Source of the DNA: Pyrenophora tritici-repentis
Taxonomy: Eukaryota; Ascomycota; Dothideomycetes; Pleosporales; Pleosporaceae
NCBI RefSeq assembly: GCF_003171515.1
Contig: NC_089391.1
Span: forward strand, 3,968,001 to 4,032,000
Direction: 5' to 3'
DNA: 64,000 nt
Shown: piece after piece, positions 1 to 10,520 of the stretch
Layout: each line of letters begins with the position of its first letter
Position numbering within the stretch: the stretch's first letter is position 1
The notes under the pieces: generated by a model
Databases searched by the model: none
Seen by the model: only the letters and a program-made list of their open reading frames with translations
What the model was told of the DNA's origin: nothing
Program-made: the position numbers and the translations under genes

Positions 1-234
1 GGCATTCAATTCATCATCACTGCCCATGCGGACATGCCTGCCAGAGTCGATAATGTTCTGTATCGAGCCCAAGTTAATCGTTTATTCCGAACTGGATCAT
101 GGTTTCCTTACGACCCGAATAATCCGATCCATCGTATCAGCTTCACCAGTCTCGAAATAAATGGAATTCGCCGAGGCCGGGAAAGGGAGACTCTCCGCTT
201 CATGTTTGAGTTCTCGGAGGAGAGCGAACTTTGA
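1..234 (+). CDS. 3' end of a gene that begins left of the window, product unknown
   Basis: The frame is open from the first base and ends at TGA 232-234, giving about 77 residues. There is an internal ATG at 34, but the upstream codons are also open and read like protein, so this is more likely the C-terminus of a larger gene than a 66-aa protein. The tail is charged and ends in an acidic run (FSEESEL). I do not recognise the family. It converges on the minus-strand gene that ends at 639. Confidence 0.4.
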   Translation, partial: GIQFIITAHADMPARVDNVLYRAQVNRLFRTGSWFPYDPNNPIHRISFTSLEINGIRRGRERETLRFMFEFSEESEL

Positions 235-638
235 GTACAGAAAGAGACATGCTATTTTGTTGGGCGGAGTATCTTCCACGGATAGAATTAACAGTGGGCA
301 AGCTGGATGGCGGAAGTGAAGGACTAGGATAAGGGTGGTAAATATCAGGGGTCAATCTAAGTGTTCATAAATCGTACTAGTAGTGTTTATCATTATCTTC
401 AGTGCTATCTTCGTCATGCTCATCACCCTCATCACTGCCCTTACTGTCACCTTCCCACGCCGCTATCCCTGCCTCTGCGTCACCCATGAAGCATAAAACT
501 TAGTCAACGAACTTGATCATGCAGAAAGTGTCAAAGGAGAGGGCCAACGTGTATATAATACGGAAATATTTCGTAAGAGTGAAAAAGAGAAAGGGGTGTT
601 AGAAGGAGAAGAAGATATTCACATTACTAAATATAAAT
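235..638. other. Convergent intergenic region with one acidic minus-strand ORF
   Basis: This 404-bp gap lies between two genes pointing at each other, so it should hold both 3' untranslated regions. On the minus strand an ATG-started frame at 487-377 encodes 36 residues rich in Asp, Glu and Ser, ending DNDKHY. It may be an unrecognised or alternative last exon of the gene at 639-2352, because acidic tails are common in such nuclear proteins, but I found no phase-consistent splice that joins it. Confidence 0.35.
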
Positions 639-2352
639 CTACCAAATCACAGGATTAAAAGCAACCATAACCGGCTTGCCGGTATGAAACATAGCCGGTG
701 TCCTATCCCTATTCCGCGATACCATGTCCATCATATCCTGTCTCACGGTCATTTCAGTGACGGACATTGGCTTCTTCTTCACTTCAACCTCCTCCTCCTC
801 CTCCTTCACTTTCACTGGCTTCTCTTCCCCTTGTCTGGGGTTCAACCGCATCATCTTCTGCTTCTGCTTCTGCATCGCTCGCTTCTCCTTCTTCACTTGC
901 TTCTCTTCCTCTTCTCCCCTGTTCAACCGCCTTTTCACGTGCTTCACGTGCTTCACCTCTTCTCCCCTATTTCTCATGTAGAGTTTCTTCTTCATCGCTC
1001 GCTTCCGCCGCCGTAACCCGTTTCTCTCTTGTCGCTCAATGACATCGCTTTCTTCTGCGGACTACTGTAGTAAATCAGCAACTCGGTCATCCAGGAGAAC
1101 AAATTTGCCCACTCACAGAGACGGATGCCGCGGAATCTGTAAGGCTGGATGTACGCTGCGGTGTGTATCCTGAGGATAGTGAAGATGCGGAGTGGCGGGG
1201 ATGTGTGGGGGGAGTATGAGGAGTGGGGTGGGTGGATTCGGAAGAGGAGGATGAGATACTATCGGTGTGACGTCGGACTGTTTTAGTCTAGGGAGGTGTT
1301 AGTAACAGTTATTAGAAAGTGGTGGGAATAGGAATGAATGGGACGAGATGGGATATGCGGAGATGAACTTACCACCCTCACCCTCTTCTTCCCCTCCTCT
1401 CCTTCTTTCGCTTCCGCTAACAACCTCCGTGTCGTCTGCTCGTTCAGTTCCCGTTGTTTTCTGGGTAGTACGTCGTCGTCTCTTTCTTCTGGTTTTGTCC
1501 TCCCCTTGCCCTCCACTTCTCGCTTATCATCCTTACTCTTCCTCTGCTTCCTCGTTCCAGTAGAGGTCTTCAGCGATGAAACAGCGTCAAGTACCACCTT
1601 CATGCTTTTCTCCGCTTTTCTGTACCTTTCGCCCGAGAGATTCGAAAGAGAGAGCTGGAAGGATAGGTACGGTCGGAGGAAGGAGGGAGATGCGAAAGGG
1701 CTGGGAAGAAGGGGTGTGGGGGATGTCTGCTGTTCGTCGTCTTGGTCTTCAGAGTCAGATACAGAGTCAGATGCAGAGTCTTCTGGTGGTGATGATGAAG
1801 GTTCGGATTCAGAATCAGACTCTGGTTCAATCTCAGAGACTTTGCGTTTTGGCTTTGTGGTAGAGCGCGTTATACGTCTGGGTGGAGGACATGTCGTTGT
1901 TTTGCGTTTTTTGCTGGGATATGGGGAAGGGGAAAGCTGAGGGGTAGGGCTGAGTTGTGTGATGATACGTGTGCGTGTGCGAGGTCGTTTTCTGGGTTGT
2001 TGGGGCTTGAGTGTAGTGTCCTCCTCTTCCTTTTCATCCCTGTCTACCTTGATCATTTCCTCATCTTCCTTCTCCTTCTTAATCTCAACATTGACGTGAT
2101 GAACATTGTCTTCATTGCGTTTCGTTTCTAGAAACGCAAAGAACCATTAGAGCGATAAAAGCGAGTTACTTGTAAGAACTTACCAACTGAACATCGAACC
2201 CCATGTCCTATGTCACGCTCATCCTCGTTCCCATTATCCGAAAGCATCAACTCCTCAACTGTAGACCCGCGCCTCACGTTTTCCTCCTTCTCAGTCCGTA
2301 TCACGCGCCCAGGGAGTCTAGGGCGTCCTTTACAAGCCCGTGTACGCGCCAT
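639..2352 (-). CDS. Hypothetical basic, low-complexity nuclear protein (4 exons, ~505 aa)
   Basis: Exons by consensus and phase: 2352..2184, 2127..1373, 1287..1117 and 1061..639. All join in frame to give 505 residues. The start is ATG at 2352. The N-terminus has an AT-hook-like GRPRLPGR and a second basic patch (RKRPRTRTR) follows in exon 2, which suggests nuclear localisation and DNA contact (inference). The middle carries an acidic Ser/Glu/Asp tract and an SPS/PS-rich region; exon 4 is dense in Lys/Glu, then ends in a more ordered segment (MSVTEMTVRQDMMDMVSRN). No enzymatic domain is visible. Without splicing, the separate frames look like unrelated ORFs; the phase agreement at three introns is the best evidence that they form one gene. 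Confidence 0.6.
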
Positions 2353-3122
2353 GGTTTATTCACTTACTCTAACCTATTCTGTTTTGAAGGTATACACGAT
2401 GTTCGGGAGCAGATCATAAGACGGGGTATGAAAAGAGTGTCGGAGAAAGTACCGTGGAAGAAGAGTGACCCAAGTAACAAGCAATTATGTGTGAAGAAGC
2501 CATATACCGGCATTATGAGTGATGCAAACAATAAACACTGGTTCTTGGCTTTGTGGCAGGGGTGGGACATGCGGTGTGGAGGCAAACAACACGTGCAGTT
2601 GTGTTGCTTGACCAGGACTAGAGTACTTTGCTTGTCGGGAGTCAAACTAGCAGTGATTCATTTGTTAGAATACCGATGATGAGTCTACTTTCGCATTGAC
2701 GTTTGTACCACGAGAGACAATGGACATCCTGGACATGACGAGCAAACTTGCCCACATTTGAAACCCATCACACCCACAACGCGTAGAATAAGGCAGTAAT
2801 AGTAGTATCGATAGTAAGATCATCCATATCCTACAAGAAAGCAGAAGTTGGTACATTTTTTGTCTAAACGAAGCACACAAGAAGAAAAAAGAAAGAGTAT
2901 TGTAGTACAGACGGACAGACGGACATACATACAAGGAGCAGGAAAAAGAAAAAGGACAAGATGCGGCTATCTTTCAACGCAAGAAATGCCATTGCGTCAC
3001 ACGCGCACAATAAACGTTAAGCCTATAACCCCCACACTAACCAACCAACCTAACCTATACACGTTGAATCAACCCAACCCCCCTTGTAAATTCGCTCCAA
3101 TGTATCCTCAAGCAAAGTCAAA
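2353..3122. other. Intergenic region, no gene seen
   Basis: This 770-bp stretch runs from the start of the upstream minus-strand gene to the stop of SWI1, so it should hold the promoter of the former and the SWI1 3' UTR. Short open frames on both strands lack coding character. The part at 2860-2960 is A-rich. Confidence 0.5.
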
Positions 3123-6100
3123 TTACTCGTCCAAATACCCAATCTTGCAAAACTGGTTCAGGCTGCGCACATCTAATTGTGCAGTAAGTAGCGCTCCAAG
3201 TAGCGTCTCTTTACGTGGTAAGATATCAGCCTTGACCCTCCAACTACTGCCATTGAAATTGAAAATCTCCATGTCGTCCTCATCCTCGTCCTCGTTGTCC
3301 TCCTCCTCGTGATTCATGTTTCCGTTCATCTGCTGTACGCCCTTTACCAATGGCTCACCGCCCTTTGACTTGTCACCTAAACGCTTGAGGGTAGACAGCG
3401 CACGGTGGACAATGAGCTGGAAGCCTTCCCGGTCATGGTCCATGGGTCGCTGGCCGCGGTGGTTTGGTGGTGGAGGAGGATGAGGAATAGCAGCGTCGGT
3501 AGCTGAAAGGGACATGGCGAACTTTAGCAGACTGTGTGCCCAGCCGTCTTCAGATTCGAGCCACGCGCGGCAAATGCCAGTTTCGGGTCCTGGAGCCAGA
3601 CCTGCGAGGATATCTGCTGCGAGCATACCTTGCATAAGGTAGGCTTTCCTTGACTCTGCAACACGCGCTTCAAACATACGTACTTCCTTGGGTCGCGGCT
3701 CTTTCATTTGGTACATCTTGTTCTCAATGTAATTACGATCAGGTATGACGGAGATTGCGAGGGCAAAAGAACGTGTTAATAGATCGTATGCTGGTGTGGA
3801 TGTGGCCTCGTTGATGAAAATCTCCTTGTAGTACATTCTGTTGGGGTCATCGCGAGCGAGCAGCTTTGCCAGACTGTCCACAGCAGAGGGAAGATAACGA
3901 TGGATCTGAGGGTTGAAAGGTGTGAACTTGATGGGTTCGCCGGGTCGCGGAACCGGCGCAAAAGCACAGAGGAAATGCAGGACCGCGTATGCGTCTTCAC
4001 GGCTGGGTAAGACGACTTTTGCGCTGGTGTTGGAAAAGAAGGTGACGACATCCTTCATAAAGTCGAATGTGTTAATATGTGACCGGAGGAGTAGTACCCG
4101 TGTACCAACAAGCCGGATGAAGTTTGCGAGAAACTTGAGAACTGGAGGGCTGACTAAAGAGTCATGGTTGACCTCGAGGAAGGAAAGGTTGCGGAAGATT
4201 GTGGTAATCGCGATTAGCCGGTCCGCGGTACGGTCGAGGCGGTGCTCCTTTGTCCCAGCTTGTGGGAGCTCTTGTAGTGACGCAGCTTCTTCGCGGCAAT
4301 GATGCAGGACGTCCTCGTACGGCATTAGGTCAATGATGTCAGTGACTTCGGGGTTGTCGTTTCCTAGTATTTCCAATAAATCTTCCGCATATTCTACCAG
4401 CACCTCCGTCAAGTCTTCGCAATGTGACAGGTTGAACTGAACGGTGTTGTCGTACGTTATCCGTGTGAGCGTATCCAACCCCAAACGGGCCTCGGCGTGA
4501 AGTCCTGACTTGATGCTCATCGTGATGGCTCGAACATCGATGACACCCATTTCTGGCAGCATTGGACAATTTGGCTTGTAGTTTGTGATTGTGTCGATCA
4601 TGTTCTTGAAGTTATCAGAGTCAAAATCAAGACCACCCCAGGTGTCTTGTGTTCGGTAGGCGGGCTGGTACACCCTAGTACCATCGTCCTGTTCGATGAC
4701 TGGCTTTCTTTTCTCAGCCTCCTCGACAGCAACGGAATTGGGATCCGTGGCTGCAGCGTTCTCTTCCTGTTTCATCGGTGTAGTTTGCGCTTGGTTAGGT
4801 TCTTGTCCTTGTGTGGGTGTCCCTTCCAGCTGCCTGCTGAGGCTCTTCCGCGCATGACCGTCTGGTTGTGGTGTAGTGCCGTTTACGCTCGGGAGGACTG
4901 CGTTGCCTTGTAGGGGTGTCGCCTGTTGCGGGTGTGGAGAGGGTTCGAGCTGTTGGTGTGGTGGCTGAGTTGGCGGAAGCGACTGCCGTTGCTGCTGCTG
5001 CTGCTGCTGCTGCTTCATGGCGGCCTCCGTTCTTTGCAATTGCTGGAGGTATTCCTGTTGTACCGGGACGTTGTTCTGTTGGCCCGGCATCGTTGGTCTC
5101 GTCGGCGACATCTGCTGGCCCATGGATCCCATTGGTCCCATCTGCCCCATCTGCTGCTGTAGAGGCATGCCCTTTTGTTGCATTTGCTGCTGTTGTCTTT
5201 GGACATAAGCGGTCTCGTAGATGAGCAAATTGTTCTCGTAAATTTGGCGCAATTCATTGGGGGCGTTGGGATATTGACCTGGGTGTATTTGCATCATCTG
5301 TGCAATCCGTGGCCAACCATTCTGCTGGGTAACGGCGCGACAGCCTTTGAAGCGTATGACGGCCGAGTAGAGATTCTGGAGGTTAATGATGCGACCAGCG
5401 CATTGTGGCTGGGCGTGGAAGGGTCGGTTTTGCTGGGCCATGAGGGCAGCGACGTTCTTAAGGAATTGCTGGTACTGGATCTGGGGATTTTGCTGTTGCT
5501 GCTGCTGTGAGTGTTGTTGTTGGTTATGCATCATGTTCTGCTGCATGCCAGGATGTTGTTGCATGGGATTCTGCATCCCACCAGGCATTTGCCCTCCAGG
5601 CTGCTGGCCTTGTCGCGCAGCCATGTTGCTTGCAGCTAGGTTGCCCAATTGCTGCTGCTGCTGCAGGCGCATTGCGTACTGCCGTTGCGCTTCCTGCTGT
5701 CGGCTTTGAAGATTTTGGGACAATTGCACCGACGTGACTGGAAACTGGTTCGCTGCGTTCGCGTTGAATCCCTGGTTCATGGGCGATTGCTGGAAGCCCA
5801 TGGGCGACATTTGCGGCGCATGAGGGTTCTGGGCGGGCGAGGCCGTTTGCATTCGCTGGCCGCCCATCTGACCGGGAGCGAAATGCTGATTCTGCATGGT
5901 GGGCGATGGAGTGTTGGTAAAGGCCTGCTGGTGCTGGAAGCCGAACTGGGCTGGTTGCGACGGCGTCTGGGAGCGCGATAGAGAAAGAGCGGCGCCGGTC
6001 GAGTCCCGTTTCTGGGGCACCGATGGCATGGGGTTATAGGGGCGCGAGCCGTTCATCTGCGAGTTGGCGATTGCGCTCGGGTCGATGAAACTCGAGGGAT

Positions 6101-6134
6101 CGTACATGGCATTCTGTGGGGATTGAAAGTCCAT
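3123..6134 (-). CDS. swi1: SWI/SNF chromatin-remodelling subunit SWI1 (ARID domain), 1003 aa
   Basis: A single intron-less frame with ATG at 6134 and TAA at 3123-3125. Residues 1-220 are Gln/Pro/Met-rich and disordered. An ARID DNA-binding domain follows at about 220-315 (IQYQQFLKNVAALM..., then a GWPRIAQMM core). A second Gln-rich stretch comes next, including an uninterrupted eight-Gln run coded by a CTG/TGC tract near 4990-5015. The C-terminal 500 residues form the helical fungal SWI1 repeat region, with an acidic EEEDNEDEDEDD loop near the end. ARID plus Q-rich N-terminus plus this C-terminal domain is the SWI1/ARID1 architecture. The complex slides and evicts nucleosomes at promoters. 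It is divergent from the proteasome gene at 7690. Confidence 0.9.
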   Translation of the reverse strand: MDFQSPQNAMYDPSSFIDPSAIANSQMNGSRPYNPMPSVPQKRDSTGAALSLSRSQTPSQPAQFGFQHQQAFTNTPSPTMQNQHFAPGQMGGQRMQTASPAQNPHAPQMSPMGFQQSPMNQGFNANAANQFPVTSVQLSQNLQSRQQEAQRQYAMRLQQQQQLGNLAASNMAARQGQQPGGQMPGGMQNPMQQHPGMQQNMMHNQQQHSQQQQQQNPQIQYQQFLKNVAALMAQQNRPFHAQPQCAGRIINLQNLYSAVIRFKGCRAVTQQNGWPRIAQMMQIHPGQYPNAPNELRQIYENNLLIYETAYVQRQQQQMQQKGMPLQQQMGQMGPMGSMGQQMSPTRPTMPGQQNNVPVQQEYLQQLQRTEAAMKQQQQQQQQRQSLPPTQPPHQQLEPSPHPQQATPLQGNAVLPSVNGTTPQPDGHARKSLSRQLEGTPTQGQEPNQAQTTPMKQEENAAATDPNSVAVEEAEKRKPVIEQDDGTRVYQPAYRTQDTWGGLDFDSDNFKNMIDTITNYKPNCPMLPEMGVIDVRAITMSIKSGLHAEARLGLDTLTRITYDNTVQFNLSHCEDLTEVLVEYAEDLLEILGNDNPEVTDIIDLMPYEDVLHHCREEAASLQELPQAGTKEHRLDRTADRLIAITTIFRNLSFLEVNHDSLVSPPVLKFLANFIRLVGTRVLLLRSHINTFDFMKDVVTFFSNTSAKVVLPSREDAYAVLHFLCAFAPVPRPGEPIKFTPFNPQIHRYLPSAVDSLAKLLARDDPNRMYYKEIFINEATSTPAYDLLTRSFALAISVIPDRNYIENKMYQMKEPRPKEVRMFEARVAESRKAYLMQGMLAADILAGLAPGPETGICRAWLESEDGWAHSLLKFAMSLSATDAAIPHPPPPPNHRGQRPMDHDREGFQLIVHRALSTLKRLGDKSKGGEPLVKGVQQMNGNMNHEEEDNEDEDEDDMEIFNFNGSSWRVKADILPRKETLLGALLTAQLDVRSLNQFCKIGYLDE

Positions 6135-7689
6135 GGTGATGCGCGGCTACGGCTACGGCTCGCAGCTGTGGCTTGGGCGGACCGTAGTTTTATGCGCGTA
6201 TACAGAAAACGAATGGAAGGGGCGATGGGCACACGTGTGTGCTGAATGTCCACCTGGCTAGCGACCGGTCAGCAAGCATGTTGGTGTTTATGTCGATGGA
6301 CGCGACTCTCGCAGGAGCAGCCGGACGAGGCCAGAACCGACACGGGGTGAAGAGACCGACAGAGAGGCGAGAAGAGAAGAGAAAATACACACCACGCGAC
6401 AATAGAAATAGGCAGAGTCTGCTATGCTCGCATCAGGGTAAGGCAGGAAATGGCGGGCTTCAAATGCGGTCGATAGCTTTCACGTACCGCAGACGCGCTT
6501 TGCGGACTATGCGTTGCTGAGAGCGGAGGAGCGAGAAGGCAGTTTTGCTTGGCAGAACCCCCAGCCTCTAGCCTTGTCGGGCATCACGAGACCCGAGCAG
6601 CGTGTCCTCGACCACAGAAGCAGAAGGCCAGCAGCCGCAAACATGGACATGTGCAAAGTCTCTTGAAGCTCCAAGCAAGCACCTAGCATTCGGAGCAGGA
6701 AACGCGGTCGCGCGTTGCGACAGGGCCAGTGGAGTGCCTGCGTTGCCGGCACCTCACAAGCCTAGCCTAACTCAATTTGATTTCTCCGCGTCTTTTGGCC
6801 GTCGTGACACGGAAACACATGTCTCTCCACTTATTGCATGGCCTCGTTCCTGCAGAAATGGCCCTGTTATCGCTCGGGTGTGCGTCGAGAGTGGACACGA
6901 CCCAGACCGCCGCTCGACGCTCGCCCGGCCCAACCGCTGACGCAAAAGTCGGCGCGAACGCCTCATGGTATTTGTGCCTTTGTATCGTGTTTGGAGTCTC
7001 GTAGTTGTGCTTGTCATGTCAGCCTGCCACGCTCGTCCATGGTTGACGGCGGCGATCCCACCAGTATCAATCAATGCTCCAAATCTTCATGCGATTATAC
7101 TGGTGGATGATCGGCGTCCCGCAAACCGCCAATCTCCCACCTCACGACATGGACCAGCTTTAGACCGTGTGCTATATATTCGACTCTCTATTTCCATCTC
7201 CAGCCAAAAGAAAGCGTCACACGGGTCATCCACGTTGCCACCCGTCATACACGTCCCAGGGCTCGCTGTTTTGAGCCGTCAGTCAGCAAGGGTCCACGGC
7301 TTGCGACCATTCATCTAGTATGCCTAAAGAACCCGATGCGGGTGCATGAAATTCAAGCTTGTCTTGGCCTATCCCTACAAGCCATGTACCGAGCGTGAGT
7401 CATCGCACAGCGCGTGACTCGGCATGGTGAAGTTGCTTTTACCACTCATGGCTGTGACGAGTGTGGTCTGGGATCAACTTGGTTTGGTGTGATGGCTTCA
7501 TCACGTGATATCGGCGTCAGCGCTTCGCATCCCCGACGGCGCCTTCCGTGAGCTTCGTAACAGTGCGACAACAGACATTCCATCGCCTTACCATCCTTGA
7601 CTCTGATTCCACCAAACCGCACCGACATTCGCTGCTAACTGCCATTATCCGACTCGCATACACCACAAGACTATCCAATAACCATCGCC
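6135..7689. other. Shared divergent promoter region between SWI1 and RPT3
   Basis: This 1.55-kb region separates two divergent genes and must hold both promoters and 5' UTRs. Open frames occur on both strands but have poor coding character and overlap each other. A CACGTG E-box-like palindrome lies at 7503-7508, about 180 bp upstream of the RPT3 start. No RNA gene or repeat was recognised. Confidence 0.5.
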
Positions 7690-9053
7690 ATGGCTGACGC
7701 CGCCGTCGAGAACCCGGCCAACACTGTCCCGCCGCACAAGAAGCAGCTCCCGTCATCAATACCGAACTTTGACACCCTAGAGGGTTTCTCGACAGAGGGA
7801 AATGACGACTACTCGACCTTCAAGAAGCTGCAACGGCAATTAGAGTATGTAGTCTGAGTAACATGGTACGATAGGCGGCTAACAGGGTCAGGTACATCCA
7901 CCTCCAGGAAGAGTACATCAAGGATGAGCAGCGGAGCCTGAAGCGAGAGTTGGTACGGGCACAAGAGGAGATCAAGCGCATCCAGAGTGTGCCACTGGTG
8001 ATAGGGCAGTTTATGGAGGCTATCGATCAGAAGTGAGTTTCAACGCAAACAACGCGCCCGCGCAACAAGGCTAACATGGACAGCACTGGCATCGTACAGT
8101 CATCTACTGGATCCAACTACGTCGTCCGCATTCTCTCCACTCTCGATCGCGAACTCCTCAAGCCATCGTCGTCCGTCGCGCTCCACCGCCACTCAAATGC
8201 GCTCGTCGACATCCTACCACCTGAGGCTGACTCGTCCATTGCCATGCTTGGTCAGGATGAGAAGCCCGACGTCACATATGCCGACGTCGGAGGCTTGGAT
8301 ATGCAGAAGCAGGAGATCCGGGAAGCTGTTGAGCTGCCCCTCACACATTTCGACCTGTACAAGCAGATTGGTATCGACCCACCGCGCGGTGTGCTGCTCT
8401 ACGGCCCTCCAGGTACCGGAAAGACCATGTTGGTCAAGGCTGTTGCAAACAGCACAACGGCATCGTTTATCCGCGTGGTAGGCTCCGAGTTCGTGCAAAA
8501 GTACTTGGGTGAGGGTCCACGCATGGTGCGTGACGTCTTCAGAATGGCACGCGAGAACTCACCATCCATCATCTTCATTGACGAGATTGATGCCATTGCT
8601 ACAAAACGTTTCGACGCGCAGACGGGTGCCGACCGAGAAGTGCAGCGTATCTTGCTTGAATTGCTCAACCAGATGGACGGTTTCGATCAAACCTCCAACG
8701 TCAAGGTCATCATGGCCACCAACCGTGCCGACACGCTCGATCCTGCGCTCCTCCGTCCCGGTCGTCTGGACAGAAAGATCGAATTCCCCTCGCTACGAGA
8801 CCGTCGTGAGCGCCGTCTCATCTTCTCGACGATCGCTTCCAAGATGAGTCTGTCGCCCGAGGTGGACCTGGATAGCTTGATTGTGCGCAATGACCCGTTG
8901 TCGGGTGCCATTATCGCAGCTATCATGCAAGAGGCCGGTCTGCGAGCGGTACGCAAGAACAGGTATAACATTATCCAGAGCGATTTGGAGGAGGCATACA
9001 CTAGCCAGGTCAAGGGTGCAGCTGAGGCGGACAAGTTTGACTTTTACAAGTAA
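7690..9053 (+). CDS. rpt3: 26S proteasome regulatory ATPase subunit RPT3 (PSMC4 / 6B), 421 aa
   Basis: Exons 7690..7844, 7892..8032 and 8084..9053 join in phase to 421 residues, normal for the family. An N-terminal coiled coil (about 45-95) precedes the OB segment. The AAA+ module has Walker A GPPGTGKT at about 206-213, Walker B IIFIDEID at about 260-267, the [19 protein letters not shown] second region of homology with arginine fingers, and a C-terminal FYK that fits the HbYX motif used to dock on the 20S core. [20 protein letters not shown] is the RPT3-type sequence before Walker A. It unfolds ubiquitinated substrates as one of six ATPases in the 19S base, in cytosol and nucleus. The introns are 47 and 51 bp with GTATGT and GTGAGT donors. 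Confidence 0.95.
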
Positions 9054-9289
9054 GCGTGTCGGTGGTGCTTGTGCTCGACCACAGGGGGGAAAGAGGCGGC
9101 AATTGTACTACTACGATAGACCTGGGGCCTATTTAATCGGGTTTACTGGGAAAGTCCTTTCTCAAGGGTAGCATATGAAGTTATCCCTCGATAATGCAAA
9201 CAAACATCAGATCTGTCTTTTACACTATCGCTGTGACGACGCAGGCGAGAGAGAATTACGGTAATGATGGCAATGATTATTATATGCAT
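9054..9289. other. RPT3 3' flank
   Basis: A 236-bp spacer between the RPT3 stop codon and the TRIM element. It presumably contains the RPT3 polyadenylation site. No gene is seen. Confidence 0.4.
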
Positions 9290-9352
9290 TGTTGAGACAA
9301 AAAGTGAACACTCTTTGCCCCTGCGTTGATTGGTACATATACCTTCTCAACA
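9290..9352 (-). repeat. TRIM LTR (3' LTR in element orientation)
   Basis: 63 bp, TGTTGAGA...TCTCAACA, with no mismatch to the copy at 9550-9612. It is preceded by the target duplication TGCAT. The adjoining interior bases CACCCCCGC read as a purine tract on the minus strand. Confidence 0.85.
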
Positions 9353-9549
9353 CACCCCCGCAATTAAGGCAGGGAGACAAAGTAATGCGAGTGGTTTGCA
9401 ACGCAGGCCCTTCACGGTGCTGACTCCGGCTCTGGCCCTACTCGGCGCTGGCCTCATGCTCTGACCCTTACTCGGCTCTGGTCACTCACCCAACCAGCAG
9501 TTCCTTCGCGAACATGCTGATGCGCTGAAAGCGACCCGGGCTCATAACC

Positions 9550-9612
9550 TGTTGAGACAAAAAGTGAACACTCTTTGCCCCTGCGTTGATTGGTACATAT
9601 ACCTTCTCAACA
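9550..9612 (-). repeat. TRIM LTR (5' LTR in element orientation)
   Basis: 63 bp, identical to 9290-9352 and followed by the second TGCAT. The interior bases next to it, GGGCTCATAACC at 9538-9549, correspond to initiator tRNA-Met sequence around the CAU anticodon. Confidence 0.85.
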
Positions 9613-10520
9613 TGCATATTGATTTTGTTCTTTCATCTATCTACCAGATATGAGTCCAACCACCAGCACCAGCAAACAGGCCAGTCTCCCTTTCTAACCG
9701 CACACACGGGAGTAACCAACAACGAGATCCTCTTACACCAACCACCAATCCCCCTTCTTCAGCAATCACCTATTACCATCTTGCCTACCTGCCTTATTCT
9801 GCCCTGCCTGTCCTCCCCAATGCTGCAACAAAAGGAATCCTGATTCTTATACAAGAAAGAACACAGAACAGTCCTCCCCCCAAAGTCCTCCTTCCAGCGA
9901 AATCGCATGCCAATTCTCCCGCAAAACCGAAGCCCAACCAACCGTAAAAGGAAAAAAGATGAAGATGGGAAGAGAGAGAAAGAATAACACCATGTGTCCG
10001 ATCCAACAAAGGAGATGTTGAAAGAAAACAGAAAAACGACAAGCAAACACGAGCATTATATTCCCCGCCGAGCCAACCCCCTCTGTTGTTATACACAAAG
10101 GGTTTGAGAGAGGTAGACGCGTAGGGAAGGGGGAGGAGAGGGTTAAGCGGCGAACGGAAAACGGCTATTTCTGCTCATTGGTATCATTGCATTCGCGGTG
10201 ACGCAAGAAGGGGGTTCGGTTGGGGGGTGGTAAGAGGATGTTGGTTTTGCTGAAACAAAGGAAAAGGGAGAGAAAGAGAAAAAGACAAGAAGAAAACTGA
10301 AAGGTGATATATAGCTCAAGGTAGGAGGGGCAAGATACACACGCACACAAAACCAAGAAAGCCTTGGTGTTTGGGGGGTATGGGTATGCAAAAAAACAAC
10401 AATAATAGCACACAAGGCTCTTCTTCTTCTTCTTTCCGGCCATGTTGGATTAAAAAAGGTAAAGAACAAGGAAATTTTGTGATGCCCTTTTGTTCCAGAG
10501 AGAGACAGAGTTTTCTTCTT
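9613..10520. other. Intergenic region between the TRIM and MSS4, no gene seen
   Basis: This 908-bp stretch is downstream of both RPT3 and the minus-strand MSS4 gene. It has purine-rich and pyrimidine-rich patches (for example around 9940-10040 and 10240-10310) but no open frame with coding character. Confidence 0.45.

Larger units (their letters stand above)
9290..9612 (-). mobile_element. TRIM: 323-bp terminal-repeat retrotransposon in miniature, Copia-like
   Basis: Two identical 63-bp direct repeats (9290-9352 and 9550-9612) each begin TGTTGAGA and end TCTCAACA, the inverted TG..CA ends of LTRs. The element is flanked by a perfect 5-bp duplication, TGCAT (9285-9289 and 9613-9617). On the minus strand the sequence just after the first LTR begins GGTTATGAGCC, complementary to the anticodon-loop region of initiator tRNA-Met (..GGCTCATAACC); this matches the half-tRNA primer site used by many Copia elements. 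At the other end, GCGGGGGTG abuts the second LTR as a polypurine tract. Both signals place the element on the minus strand. The 197-bp interior has no significant ORF, so it must move with proteins from another element. Identical repeats suggest recent movement. Confidence 0.85.

Noticed and set aside
684..1042. Plus-strand frames of 85-110 codons over the 639-1061 exon
   Set aside because: They are antisense to the Lys/Glu-rich exon and consist of Leu/Ser/Phe repeats produced by its low complexity.
1338..1940. 200-codon plus-strand frame
   Set aside because: It is antisense to exon 2 of the 639-2352 gene, which has matching splice phases on the minus strand.
4916..5709. Poly-Ala/poly-Leu/poly-Cys plus-strand frames
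   Set aside because: Antisense shadow of the Gln-rich SWI1 region (CTG/CAG triplets).
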